A stretch of 64,000 nucleotides of DNA from Euborellia annulipes (lineage: Eukaryota; Arthropoda; Insecta; Dermaptera; Anisolabididae), in assembly GCA_023213315.1 (NCBI GenBank), contig JAKCPI010005689.1, forward strand, positions 62,001 to 126,000, in the 5' to 3' direction. A program made the translations under genes and the position numbers. The notes under the pieces were generated by a model that was not told where the DNA came from, made no database searches, and worked only from the letters and a program-made list of their open reading frames with translations. Below, piece by piece: positions 50,471-62,081 of the stretch; the stretch's first letter is position 1, and each line of letters begins with the position of its first letter.

Positions 50471-51488
50471 TTAGTTCTCAATGTTCTCTATTCTTGAATC
50501 CTGACAAGCCAGTAAAGCCGTTTCAAATGCCAGCCAATCGTGTTCTTGTTGGCTAATCATTTCAATTCGGTTATCAATTCCCTCTTCACCAGACTTATAA
50601 TTAAACTGATCAGGATTAAAATTAAATATTTTCCATCCTTGATCTGTATTAAAAATTCCCTTAATACGTAGCCAATCTTGCTGTGCACACAATAAATCTA
50701 GCAAAGCATAAAATTCAAATTTCCAGCGTTTAGGCAACTTCCAACCCGCCACGATATAACCTTGTGCCGACTCTACATAATGGTAAGGTAACTGCTGAAT
50801 TTCTTTAGTCACTTCAGCTTCAGTCATTTGCTTTTTGAAGTTTAAGTAAAGGTTGTATGGATCTCTCGGTTAAACGGGCGGCTACATCAATTTCATTTAA
50901 TGCTAACTGACCATATTGCGTCTTAATCCATTCTTGTTGATAGGGTTGATACTCTTCTTTTAGTGACGCAAGTGTCTGCTCATCTTCAAAAGTCATGATA
51001 TCGGTATGTGACACCACTACTATCTGGGCCGCTTTTAACTGGTCTTCATAAAGGTTTAGTTTGACCCAGTTCGTATCATGCAAACGGCTACCATCGACTA
51101 CAGTCACCAAAGCACGCATTGCCAAACTACTTTGCCAATGAGGCTCAGTCAGTTGGTCAAATAATTGAGAAGGATGCCCAAGACCAGTCGGCTCAATAAA
51201 AAGACGGTCTGGCTTTTGCTCACTCAACAGGCGAGCTAAAGCAATGTGCATAGGCAATTGACTGCTACAACATAAACAACCGCCTAATAACTCTTTTACC
51301 GCGTAACCTTGTTCTTGAGGTAATAGTTGTTGATCTACTCCAATTTGCCCAAACTCGTTCATTAAGACAGCCCATACCTCATCTTTAGGTTTCTGGCTTA
51401 ATAAATGCTGTAATAATGTGGTCTTTCCTGCCCCCAAAAAACCAGAAATAATATGGGTAGGAACAGTTTTCTGGGCAATAAATTTCAC
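50471..51488 (-). pseudogene. COG0523/CobW-family metal-chaperone GTPase, frameshifted
   Basis: About 338 residues. GTPase part (50820-51488): Walker A GFLGAGKTTLLQ, metal motif GGCLCCSS (CxCC), Walker B FIEPTGLG, SHTD base motif. C-terminal CobW domain (50471-50827). With one base fewer in the T5 run 50832-50836, LLKLQKQ runs into MTEAEVTKEIQQLPY. Such GTPases insert or handle zinc or other metals; no Zur-type site was seen upstream. Confidence 0.87.
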
Positions 51489-51982
51489 AAGGCACTCAAA
51501 TTAAAACGGTCTCAGACATTTTAGGTATATCACTATTTTTTGTCATGTAAATGATTTTTAAATTTGGTCTATACTTTTTTAATTTCTACTTAACAACTAA
51601 AAAGTGAGACTTAAGTCCCACTTTCAATCTAAAATAACTCTAAGCTTGTCCCCACCCAACGGAATATTCTATTTAAGCGTATTCACAATTCATGCCAGAG
51701 TGTTTTGTTTACGTAACAAACCTGATTCTTTTTCAATCAAGAAGAAATATTTTTTCACATTTTAAGGGGTATTTAAGGGCCTTAGGGTTACAGATTCCGC
51801 ACATAAATGGCCCATATATTTTTTATTGTTAAGATAGGCGTAATAGATTGTTAAGTTAATTGATGTAATCCTAAGCTCGGCTTAGCATGTGTCCTAGCTT
51901 AGTCATTCAGCCATACACGTTTCATGTATGTATGAACGATTAGGTTTGATTGATTTTTTAATGAATTTAAGGATGCCATAAA
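51489..51982. other. Long intergenic region with several hairpins
   Basis: Nearly 500 bp without a gene. Hairpins: AAAGTGAGACTT/AAGTCCCACTTT at 51600-51625 (fully paired on the minus strand, with T5 after it there), GGGCC/GGCCC (51777-51781/51809-51813) followed by a T-run on plus, CTAAGC-TCG-GCTTAG near 51870-51885, and CATACA/TGTATG near 51911-51932. It could be a long structured 5' UTR for 51983 or hold a small RNA. Confidence 0.4.
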
Positions 51983-52183
51983 ATGAAATTAGCTAAAACT
52001 CTACTTGCAACTACTTTAGCTTTAACTGCTGCTTCAACTTTTGCTGCTTCTAAACATGAACAAGCGCATAGCACTGCTGGTGAAGAGAAAGTTGTTGTTT
52101 CAACTCAAGAACAAGCGAACACAGCAAATGCTGCTTCTGAAGCTGTAGGTTCTGCTTCTGAAGCTGCTCCTGCTACTCGTTAA
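51983..52183 (+). CDS. Small secreted protein
   Basis: 66 residues. A classic signal peptide (MKLAKTLLATTLALTAASTFAA) is followed by a short, Ala/Ser/Glu-rich, low-complexity mature part (EQANTANAASEAVGSASEAA). Ribosome site AAGGATG upstream. A strong double terminator follows. Function unknown; small abundant periplasmic proteins of this type are common in Acinetobacter. Confidence 0.8.
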   Translation: MKLAKTLLATTLALTAASTFAASKHEQAHSTAGEEKVVVSTQEQANTANAASEAVGSASEAAPATR

Positions 52184-52222
52184 TTATCTCTGCACTCTCC
52201 TCCAAGCTCAGAGATAATTTTA
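52182..52222 (+). terminator. Rho-independent terminator of the small secreted protein gene
   Basis: 11-bp perfect inverted repeat AATTATCTCTG / CAGAGATAATT, followed by a short T-run. Confidence 0.75.
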
Positions 52223-52257
52223 CTGGAAAGAAAAAAGGAATTTGAATTTCAGTAAAG

Positions 52258-52295
52258 AAAAAGGATCGAACCATGCTGCGGTTCGATCCTTTTTT
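52258..52295. terminator. Bidirectional Rho-independent terminator
   Basis: Perfect 15-bp inverted repeat AAAAAGGATCGAACC / GGTTCGATCCTTTTT with a 7-nt loop, between the small secreted protein and thioesterase genes. Confidence 0.9.
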
Positions 52296-52386
52296 AATTC
52301 AATTTTTTTAAGAAGATTTTTTATACATACTACAAGATGGGTTGTGATTTTCTTGTAGACGTAAAACCTTGCGGTGTTCTGCTGCT

Positions 52387-52824
52387 TCAAAACGACAGCG
52401 ATTTCCACTCAGTCTCAAGTTTTAAAGTAGGCACTTCACAAGGCTTACCCTGTTCATCAACAGCCACCATGGTGAAATAACAGCTATTGGTATGGCGCAC
52501 TGTACGCTTCTGGATATTTTGGGCTTCAACACGGATACCCACTTCCATTGAAGTACGGCCAACATGATTCACACTTGCCAAAAAAGTTACCAGTTCACCC
52601 ACATAAATCGGTTCTTTAAAATTCACCTTATCTACAGACAATGTTACGACATAGCTGCCTGAATAACGGCTAGCGCACGCGTAAGCGACTTGGTCTAGTA
52701 GTTTTAGAATCGTACCACCATGAACATTACCTGAAAAATTTGCCATATCAGGCGTCATTAAAACTGACATCGTCAATTCTGACTGATCATCAGTCACTGT
52801 GGTCATTTCATCTAATGTAGGCAT
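52387..52824 (-). CDS. Acyl-CoA thioesterase (hot-dog, YciA/BACH type)
   Basis: 145 residues as read. Hot-dog signatures MANFSGNVHGGTILKLLDQVAY (catalytic Asn/Asp region) and KVNFKEPIYVGELV. The end WKSLSF is from a frame break near 52401. Removing one base continues KRCRFEAAEHRKVLRLQENHN to a stop at 52308-52310, immediately before the terminator; I infer a 171-residue protein. Hydrolyses acyl-CoA to free acid. Confidence 0.87.
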   Translation of the reverse strand: MPTLDEMTTVTDDQSELTMSVLMTPDMANFSGNVHGGTILKLLDQVAYACASRYSGSYVVTLSVDKVNFKEPIYVGELVTFLASVNHVGRTSMEVGIRVEAQNIQKRTVRHTNSCYFTMVAVDEQGKPCEVPTLKLETEWKSLSF

Positions 52825-53066
52825 AGCTCAACTCTGGTCTCAAACAAGCTCAGTAAATATTATGGTTGATAATTCACAAAAAAAACATGATTAAATCCAG
52901 AACATGGCATTGTATTTTCTAATATCTGTCATTGTTTTTTGAAATTGGGATTTTTTAAAAATATTATTTTTAGAAATTTTATAATAAATATGAAAGTATT
53001 ATAGAAAAATATCTATGCCATTTTATTCAACTCTCAATGGCATAGCAGGCTTTTGCAATTAAGTTG

Positions 53067-53687
53067 TTATACCTTATTAATTACACCAGTCACGCCATTA
53101 ATAATCATATCAATAGCGATCGTACCAATTAATAAAGCAGATAAACGTCCTACAATATCAAAATAACGGTCAATATGTTTGGCATGTCTATAACGTAAAT
53201 GATCATGTGAAAATTTCATCAAAATCAAAATGCTGCACGTTAGAAACATGGTAAAAGCAATGACCAGTGCCGCAGCACCAATTGACATTTCCATTCCCGT
53301 GACTACAGCAGCACTAATCGTTCCAGGGCCAACCATGAAAGGCATGGCAATGGTGCCTGCCAGATGTTCTGGCGCACCCCGCATTTCACCGATGGTATCC
53401 GCACCCTGAAACACATAGCGATAGCCAATCACTAGAAAAATCAACCCACCAAAAATCTGGAAGGCTTCAAAACGTACATTCAAATATTTACTAAAAAATT
53501 GCTTCACCGCCCCATGCAAATAGCATAAATACAATGTAAGCAATTACACTTCCCTGAATCAGTGCTTTATTAAACACCCTTGTTTCTGAATGGCGAATCA
53601 GACCAATCATATAAATGCTCATCAAAAATGGATTGAGCAAAGAGAAAAAATAAAACAAAAGAATGCAGATATGGAGACGCCATGCAT
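53067..53687 (-). pseudogene. MarC-family integral membrane protein, frameshifted twice
   Basis: About 206 residues, six membrane segments; UPF0056/MarC signatures AFQIFGGLIFLVIGYRYVF and AGTIAMPFMVGPGTISAAVV. Start ATG 53685-53687 (MHGVSISAF), 7 bp after the betT stop with GGGGAAT between. First break in the AAAA run 53657-53660 (one base short) recovers LFYFFSLLNPFLMSIYM. Second, in A6 at 53493-53498 (one extra), recovers WGGEAIFSKYLNVRF. Function of MarC proteins is unsettled. Confidence 0.82.
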
Positions 53688-53694
53688 ATTCCCC

Positions 53695-55761
53695 TTAAGC
53701 TTGTGGATCTGGGAACAACGGTCGGTTCCCCGGGCTAATACGATTAATATGTAGAAACGTCATATGTCTTTCATATTTATCTAAAATATCATTAATGACT
53801 TGCTCTTTACCGTAACCCACTAGATCATTATCTTGAGAACCATCATAAAGATAGGTTTCTAATCGATAATAGAACTGTTTACCTCGTTTCACACGTTGAC
53901 TGAAAATCGGTGCGCTATAACGCACAGGCCAGATCTGGTAAACGAAGTTTTGCTCTTCTTCTAAATGAATAGTGAAGTCCAGATGGTAAAGCGTATCTTC
54001 ATCTTCGAGTAGCGTTTGCTGCACATCCACGTTCATTCCTTGCTTGATGAGCTCATCAGCAACGGCCTGAACTGCTGGTCGGCAGACAGTGTCTAACATG
54101 CGCAGAGTTTCAGTGGTTCCCGGATGATGCATCACACGGGTTAAACGCTGTTTCCAATTCAAAATATCAACGTTACCGACCACAGGAGCTGCATTCATAC
54201 TTCGGCTAGCCTGTCTGTAATCTTCAAGTCTTAAGGACTTATAAAGCCCTGCCATGACAAGGAACATCACGAAACTAAACGGCAATCCCATAATAATGGT
54301 CGCGTTTTGTAAAGCCGTAATTCCGTTGGTCATCAGCATCGCTAGCGTGAGTAAACCAATGGCAATTGCCCAGAACACACTCAGCCAACGCGGAGCATCA
54401 TTATCAATATGCGTTAACTTAGTGGTGAAATTACCTAAAACCAGCGCGCCCGAATCGGCAGAAGTCACATAGAACAAAAGCCCTGTTACGGTGGCAATTG
54501 AAGCAATGAAAGTAAAGCCCGGATATTGTGCTAACAAATCATAAAAACCATGAGCCGGATTCGCCAACACAGTAGCAGCTAAGGTTTGGTTCCCTTCAAA
54601 AATAACGCTGTGCAATGCACTATTACCAAAAATAGATAACCACGTTATTGTAAATAGAAGCGGAATAATTAAAGTACCGGATACAAACTCACGAATGGTA
54701 CGCCCTCTTGAGATACGAGCTAGAAAAAGCCCTACGAACGGCGACCATGCAATCCACCATGCCCAGAAGAACAAGGTCCAGCTACTCATCCACGCTTTAG
54801 GCTGTTCAAACGCAAAACTTTGTAAGGCCAAAGATGGGAATCGACTTAAGTAATCACCAACATTTTGAACAAGGGCATTGAGTAAAAACTCAGTATTTCC
54901 CAAGAACAAAATAAACAGCAATAGTCCGATCGAAACATAAATATTAATTTCAGATAAAATCCGCAGGCCTTTATTAACGCCTGATGTCACCGAAATAATA
55001 CTAATACCAACCGCGACAGCAATCAGGATAAACTGCATCCAGATGTTTTCTGGTAATCCCAATAACACATGTAGGCCATAATTCAGCTGTACCACCCCAA
55101 TCCCGCAGGTCGTTGCAATACCAAAAATTGTCCCGATAACGGCAGCTGTATCAACACTATGCCCGATCACACCATTAATTCTTTTACCAAAAATTGGGTA
55201 GAGTGCAGAGCGAATGGTAAGCGGCAGATTATAACGATAGCTAAAATATCCCAATGACATGCCAATCAAGGCATACATACACCAACCAGTTAAACCATAG
55301 TGGAACAATGTCCAGACCATACTTTGGCGTGCGGCTTCATAAGTCTGAGCTGCACCTACTGGCGGTTGCATATAATGAGATAAAGGTTCGGCGACCGAGA
55401 AGAACATTAAATCGATACCAATACCAGCCGAAAACAGCATGGCAGACCAACTCAGTAAACTAAACTCAGGCTTTGAATGCTTAGGTCCTAGCTTAATATT
55501 GCCATATCTTGAACAGGCAATGAAAATTACGAATGCCATATAAAGTGTTGCGGCAAGCAGGTAATACCAACCAAAGGTCGAAGTTACCCACTGAAGTACT
55601 GTATTCATTACCCGATTTGAAAAATCATTGAACAAAAACGTGACGAGAGAAAAAATTAAAATAAGTACAGCTGAAAAATAAAAAACCACACGGTTGAGCG
55701 GGTCTTTTTTAGATTTAGATAATGTTAAATCATCAACTGCTCTTGGATTATCTGTTGCCAT
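53695..55761 (-). CDS. betT: BCCT transporter, choline-type BetT with cytosolic tail
   Basis: 688 residues, twelve membrane segments. FSAGIGIDLMFFSVAEPLSHYMQPP has the Asp found in the proton-coupled choline carrier BetT; the aromatic box is in FWAWWIAWSPFVGLFLARIS. A long hydrophilic C-terminal tail (from about 515) follows, as in E. coli BetT, where it senses osmotic stress. Followed at 7 bp by marC. Part of the choline-to-glycine-betaine locus. Confidence 0.92.
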   Translation of the reverse strand: MATDNPRAVDDLTLSKSKKDPLNRVVFYFSAVLILIFSLVTFLFNDFSNRVMNTVLQWVTSTFGWYYLLAATLYMAFVIFIACSRYGNIKLGPKHSKPEFSLLSWSAMLFSAGIGIDLMFFSVAEPLSHYMQPPVGAAQTYEAARQSMVWTLFHYGLTGWCMYALIGMSLGYFSYRYNLPLTIRSALYPIFGKRINGVIGHSVDTAAVIGTIFGIATTCGIGVVQLNYGLHVLLGLPENIWMQFILIAVAVGISIISVTSGVNKGLRILSEINIYVSIGLLLFILFLGNTEFLLNALVQNVGDYLSRFPSLALQSFAFEQPKAWMSSWTLFFWAWWIAWSPFVGLFLARISRGRTIREFVSGTLIIPLLFTITWLSIFGNSALHSVIFEGNQTLAATVLANPAHGFYDLLAQYPGFTFIASIATVTGLLFYVTSADSGALVLGNFTTKLTHIDNDAPRWLSVFWAIAIGLLTLAMLMTNGITALQNATIIMGLPFSFVMFLVMAGLYKSLRLEDYRQASRSMNAAPVVGNVDILNWKQRLTRVMHHPGTTETLRMLDTVCRPAVQAVADELIKQGMNVDVQQTLLEDEDTLYHLDFTIHLEEEQNFVYQIWPVRYSAPIFSQRVKRGKQFYYRLETYLYDGSQDNDLVGYGKEQVINDILDKYERHMTFLHINRISPGNRPLFPDPQA

Positions 55762-55880
55762 ACAATCCTCAAGGAATAAAAAATAAAAACAAAATGTTTA
55801 ACTTCGTCTTTTCACTATTCAAAATAATGAAAAGACGATATTTAAACGCAAAAATAATATATAGATGTGATCGATGGAGG

Positions 55881-57503
55881 TTATAAAACCTCGGTCACTT
55901 TATTCTGGTCACAATTTGATGGGACAGAAATGTCTTTTGAAACAGCCAACTGCTTTTTCACTAATTGAGGGTCAAAATCATCTTGCTTTAACGCTTTGGC
56001 TAAACCGAACATGTAAAGCAAAATAATGACTGAAAATGGTAAACCACATAACACCACTGCACTTTGCATGGAGTTAAAACTACCGGCCAGTAACAAGCCA
56101 ATACTTACAATGGTAATTACCACAGACCAAAAGACGCGTAACCAAATTGGCGAATCACTATCATTTGTGCCCCCTTTTGAGGACAAGTTAGCGATCATAA
56201 GTGTACCAGACCCAACTGGTGTCAAAAATAAAACGAAACAAATTACAACAACAATGCCAGCAACATAAGGATTAAATGGCAGATATTCGAGTAATTTAAA
56301 TAATGATAATGCTGGGTCACTTAAAACCATATCACCCAAAACTTTCTGTTTTTGATTCAAGATTAAGTAAATTGCAGTATTGCCAAAAACTGAAATCCAA
56401 GCCAGTGTAAAACCTAATGGAATCAGGCAGACACCCAAAACAACTTCACGAATTGTGCGTCCTTTTGAAATACGGGCAATAAACATACCCACAAAAGGTG
56501 CCCAAGCAATCCACCATGCCCAATAAAATACGGTCCACGAACCTAACCAACCACTTGCCTTCTGATTGTATAAATACATATCAAAGCTTTTACCAATAAA
56601 ATTGTTTAGATAATCACCGACATTTTGCACAAGACCATTTAATAAATGATTTGTAGGGCCCGTTAAAAATACAAATAAAAGTAAGGCATAGAGCAGACGT
56701 AAATTAATACGAGATAACCATGCCAGACCTTTTTCAATACCAACAACTGTCGTTATTGTGGCAACAAACATCATGACCAGAACAACGGTAATTAAGGTCG
56801 CAGAGTTATCAGGAATTTGAGGAAGTAAATAGCAAATACCAGATACGAGTACCAAAGCCCCAATGCCTAAATTGGTCACCAATGAAATAACTGTTGCTAA
56901 AATTCCAAAGCCATCAACGAAATCCCCCACCAAGCCATGAATACGTTCTCCAAAAATTGGGTAAAGTGCCGAACGTAATGCCAGTGGCAAATTTTTTCTA
57001 AAAGCGAAGTAACCTAAAGTGACTCCAAGCAACGCATAGAGCACCCAACCATGAATTCCCCAGTGTAAAAAGCTATAGGTCATGGCATTTCGGGCAGCTT
57101 GAATGGTTCCAGCTTCGCCTTCTGGTGGGCGTAAGAAATGATCAACAGGTTCGGCAACACCATAATAAAGTAGCGCAATACCAATCCCTGCCGAAAACAG
57201 CATTGAAGTCCATGCCAGATAACCAAACTCAGGTTTGTCGTCGTCTTTTCCTAACGGAATCTGGCCAACTTTTGAAAAAGCGAGCCAAGCCACAAAACCG
57301 AGGCACAGCACAATCACCAGCATGTAATACCACCCAAAAAAGTGATTTACCTGCTCTTGTATATAGGTTAACCAGAACTGGCTCTTTTCAGGAAACAGCA
57401 CAAAAAGTAGGCCAAAAATGCCAATACTGATGGCCGAACTCCAAAATACAAAACGATTTAACCGAATATGGTCTGAAGAATATCTATCACTTTTCAACAC
57501 CAT
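55881..57503 (-). CDS. BCCT transporter, second (choline/betaine) carrier
   Basis: 540 residues, twelve membrane segments, short tail. Core motif FSAGIGIALLYYGVAEPVDHFLRPP has Ala where the neighbour has Asp, so it may differ in coupling ion or substrate. Aromatic box FYWAWWIAWAPFVGMFIARIS. Divergent from betI with the operator palindrome at 57647-57692 between them. 119 bp separate it from the second BCCT gene. Confidence 0.9.
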   Translation of the reverse strand: MVLKSDRYSSDHIRLNRFVFWSSAISIGIFGLLFVLFPEKSQFWLTYIQEQVNHFFGWYYMLVIVLCLGFVAWLAFSKVGQIPLGKDDDKPEFGYLAWTSMLFSAGIGIALLYYGVAEPVDHFLRPPEGEAGTIQAARNAMTYSFLHWGIHGWVLYALLGVTLGYFAFRKNLPLALRSALYPIFGERIHGLVGDFVDGFGILATVISLVTNLGIGALVLVSGICYLLPQIPDNSATLITVVLVMMFVATITTVVGIEKGLAWLSRINLRLLYALLLFVFLTGPTNHLLNGLVQNVGDYLNNFIGKSFDMYLYNQKASGWLGSWTVFYWAWWIAWAPFVGMFIARISKGRTIREVVLGVCLIPLGFTLAWISVFGNTAIYLILNQKQKVLGDMVLSDPALSLFKLLEYLPFNPYVAGIVVVICFVLFLTPVGSGTLMIANLSSKGGTNDSDSPIWLRVFWSVVITIVSIGLLLAGSFNSMQSAVVLCGLPFSVIILLYMFGLAKALKQDDFDPQLVKKQLAVSKDISVPSNCDQNKVTEVL

Positions 57504-57646
57504 CTTATTGCTCCTTGCAATCGGTGTATTTTCTCAAAATAACGTGATAAGTACTGTACTTATGCGCATCATCCTATCCTTAAGAATCTTTGATTTTACC
57601 TCTTTATTTTCAGAGCTAATCTTCAAAAATTCATTGATTTTTACAT

Positions 57647-57692
57647 ATCATACTTGTTATTGATTGAACGTTCAATCAATAACAAGTATGAT
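57647..57692. promoter_or_regulatory. BetI operator, 46-bp perfect palindrome
   Basis: The 23-bp half ATCATACTTGTTATTGATTG plus AAC is followed directly by its exact reverse complement, with centre TTGAACGTTCAA. The ATTGA/TCAAT core is the known BetI-type operator. It stands between the BCCT genes and betI, so one site can control both directions. The arms are much longer than TetR-family binding needs. Confidence 0.8.
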
Positions 57693-57768
57693 AAAAAAAG
57701 TGCTATGATGCTCTGCAAGTTAACATGCTGAATTTAAAGCACCGCTAAAAGTGCTGATGTGGAAAATC

Positions 57769-58129
57769 ATGACAAAACGCAGAGTAAAACCAGAGCACGT
57801 GCGACGTGAAGAAATCATGAACGCTGCACTCGACGTAATTTATGAAGTGGGGTTATCCAATACCACCATTGCACAAATTGCAAAAAAAGCCGAGTTGTCG
57901 ACTGGCATTGTCAGCCATTATTTTGGTGACAAACAAGGGTTGATAAACACCTGTATGCAAGAAATGCTGAATGTTCTGCGTCATAAAACTGAACAGTACA
58001 GAGCAGAAGCAGATACGCATCCAGAGAGCCAGATTAAGGCCATTATCGACTCTAACTTTGACATTAGTCAGGTCAATGAAAAAGCAATGCGGGTCTGGTT
58101 AGATTTTTGGTCAGCAAGTTTGCATGTGG

Positions 58130-58146
<17 letters not shown>
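57769..58146 (+). pseudogene. betI: BetI repressor, 3' truncated
   Basis: As read 125 residues against about 200 in the family. N-terminal TetR-type HTH (VRREEIMNAALDVIYEVGLSNTTIAQIAKKAELSTGIVSHYFGDKQGL) is intact, and the effector domain runs to AMRVWLDFWSASLHV. After codon 120 (about 58129) the sequence leaves the family and stops at VSTYI. About 75 C-terminal residues are missing; they are not downstream in any frame. Start at 57769 (MTKRRVK). The DNA-binding half may fold, but choline sensing and dimerisation should be lost. Confidence 0.88.
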
Positions 58147-59840
<1,694 letters not shown>

Positions 59841-59935
59841 TGCATCAATTGCCTTAAACACTTCAACCTAAATCACATATGCAGAGCAATCTTTATAGAT
59901 TGCTCAGGCAAACTGTTAGTAAAAAAAGGATAGTT

Positions 59936-61594
59936 ATGAATATTAAAGAATATGATTACATTATCATTGGCGCAGGATCTGCCGGAAATGTACTTGCTGC
60001 ACGTCTTACTGAAGACAAAGATACCACTGTTTTATTATTAGAAGCTGGCGGCCCAGATTATCGTTTGGATTTTCGTACCCAAATGCCCGCAGCTTTGGCC
60101 TTCCCTCTGCAAGGTCGCCGTTATAACTGGGCTTATTTAACTGACCCTGAACCACACATGAATAACCGCCGTATGGAATGTGGCCGCGGTAAAGGTTTAG
60201 GTGGCTCATCTTTAATTAATGGTATGTGCTATATCCGCGGTAATGCAATGGATTTAGAACAATGGGCAACCCATAAAGGCCTAGAAAACTGGTCTTATGC
60301 CGATTGTTTGCCGTACTACAGAAAAGCAGAAACCCGTGACATTGGTGAAAATGACTACCATGGCGGCAATGGCCCTGTGTCCGTTGCTACACCAAAAAAT
60401 GGCAACAATGTCTTGTTTCATGCCATGGTTGAAGCTGGCGTACAAGCCGGTTACCCGCGTACCGATGACTTAAACGGTTACCAACAAGAAGGCTTTGGTC
60501 CAATGGACCGTACAGTTACGCCTAAAGGTCGCCGCTCAAGTACCGCCCGTGGTTATCTGGATATGGCAAAAGGTCGTCCTAACCTCACCATTTTGACTCA
60601 TGCAACCACCAATAAAATCTTGTTTAACCAAAAACAAGCCGTGGGTGTTGAGTACATTATCGGGGCTGATCAAAACAACTTACAACGTGCGTTGGTTAAA
60701 CGCGAAGTCTTACTGTGCGCGGGTGCAATTGCTTCTCCACAAATTTTACAGCGCTCAGGTGTAGGTCAAAGTACCTTCTTAAAATCAATGGACATTGATG
60801 TCGTTCATGATTTACCGGGTGTAGGTGAAAACCTGCAAGACCATTTAGAAATGTACTTGCAATATAAATGTAAGCAACCTGTTTCTTTATACCCTGCCTT
60901 GAAGTGGTATAACCAACCTGCCATTGGTGCCGAGTGGTTATTTAACGGTACAGGTGTTGGTGCAAGTAACCAATTTGAAGCAGGCGGATTTATTCGTAGT
61001 TCAGATGAGTTCAAATGGCCAAACATTCAGTACCATTTCTTGCCAGTTGCTATTAACTACAATGGTAGTAATGCAGTGAAAGAACATGGTTTTCAGGCAC
61101 ACGTTGGTTCAATGCGTTCGCCTTCACGTGGCCGTATTAGACTTAAATCAAAAGATCCGTTTGAGCATCCAAGCATCTTGTTTAACTATATGTCGAGTGA
61201 ACAAGACTGGCGTGAGTTCCGTGACGCGATTCGTATCACCCGTGAAATTATGCAGCAACCTGCTCTTGATCCATATCGCGGTGAAGAAATTAGTCCGGGT
61301 AAACATCTTCAAAGTGATGCAGAGCTGGATGACTTTGTTCGTAATCATGCAGAAACAGCTTACCACCCTTCTTGTAGCTGTAAGATGGGCGAAGATGAAA
61401 TGGCTGTAGTTGATGGTCAAGGTCGCGTCCATGGTATGCAAAGCTTACGCGTAGTTGATGCCTCAATCATGCCGCTGATTATTACCGGTAACTTAAATGC
61501 AACGACGATTATGATTGCCGAGAAAATTGCAGACCAAATTCGTGGGCGCGAAGCGTTACCACGTTCAACTGCACCGTTCTATGTAGCGTCATAA
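59936..61594 (+). CDS. betA: Choline dehydrogenase
   Basis: 552 residues. Oxidises choline to betaine aldehyde (and on to betaine), membrane-associated, FAD-dependent GMC family. FAD motif [19 protein letters not shown] signatures [18 protein letters not shown] and the second GALLCAGAI-like [19 protein letters not shown]; catalytic His region [11 protein letters not shown]-terminal [13 protein letters not shown]. Start ATG 59936 with AAAGGA upstream; a longer frame to 59879 has none. Full length and intact even though betB is broken. Confidence 0.95.
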   Translation: MNIKEYDYIIIGAGSAGNVLAARLTEDKDTTVLLLEAGGPDYRLDFRTQMPAALAFPLQGRRYNWAYLTDPEPHMNNRRMECGRGKGLGGSSLINGMCYIRGNAMDLEQWATHKGLENWSYADCLPYYRKAETRDIGENDYHGGNGPVSVATPKNGNNVLFHAMVEAGVQAGYPRTDDLNGYQQEGFGPMDRTVTPKGRRSSTARGYLDMAKGRPNLTILTHATTNKILFNQKQAVGVEYIIGADQNNLQRALVKREVLLCAGAIASPQILQRSGVGQSTFLKSMDIDVVHDLPGVGENLQDHLEMYLQYKCKQPVSLYPALKWYNQPAIGAEWLFNGTGVGASNQFEAGGFIRSSDEFKWPNIQYHFLPVAINYNGSNAVKEHGFQAHVGSMRSPSRGRIRLKSKDPFEHPSILFNYMSSEQDWREFRDAIRITREIMQQPALDPYRGEEISPGKHLQSDAELDDFVRNHAETAYHPSCSCKMGEDEMAVVDGQGRVHGMQSLRVVDASIMPLIITGNLNATTIMIAEKIADQIRGREALPRSTAPFYVAS

Positions 61595-62081
61595 AACATC
61601 AAAGGGTATATTTCTTATGCAGAGATATACCCTTATTTTATTATCACCAGATGGTCATTAATAAGAACTTTGTATTAGTCCAATCTAGAAAACTAACGAC
61701 AAATAATAACTTTACTCACTTTTTCTTATTATGTATTTCTTCAACTGGTTCACCTTTAATCAATTTTTAATTATACTTTTAAATTCAACAACATAATCAC
61801 AAAAATCAACTTAAAACTGCATATTAAAAACTTAAAATGATTAAATATAAATCACATTTATGAGTTTGATGGGTCCCATTTATTATAAAAATTGTCTTGT
61901 CAATGCAAAATTAGTCTAAAATATAGAGTGTTTGCGATAATCCCAAGTAATTTTATTTTTTTATAAGTTCTCAAATTTTGAGAATTTACTTTCGCATTTA
62001 TATCCATTTTGTCTGGATACGCTGTCTAGGTTTCCTCACACCTTAAGTGACTCAAATAACTTATTTTAAGGTCCCCCTTAC
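61595..62081. other. Intergenic region betA-mqo
   Basis: About 490 bp, very AT-rich after the betA terminator. Near the mqo start CCTTAA/TTAAGG arms (about 62040-62071) could fold the leader. AAGG precedes the mqo ATG. No gene or regulator site I recognise. Confidence 0.4.
61602..61642 (+). terminator. Rho-independent terminator of betA
   Basis: AAGGGTATA (61602-61610) / TATACCCTT (61626-61634), extended by AGA/TCT pairs, followed by ATTTTATT. Confidence 0.75.

Noticed and set aside
51489..51560. Zur-type zinc operator upstream of the COG0523 gene
   Set aside because: No palindrome resembling the Zur consensus was seen.
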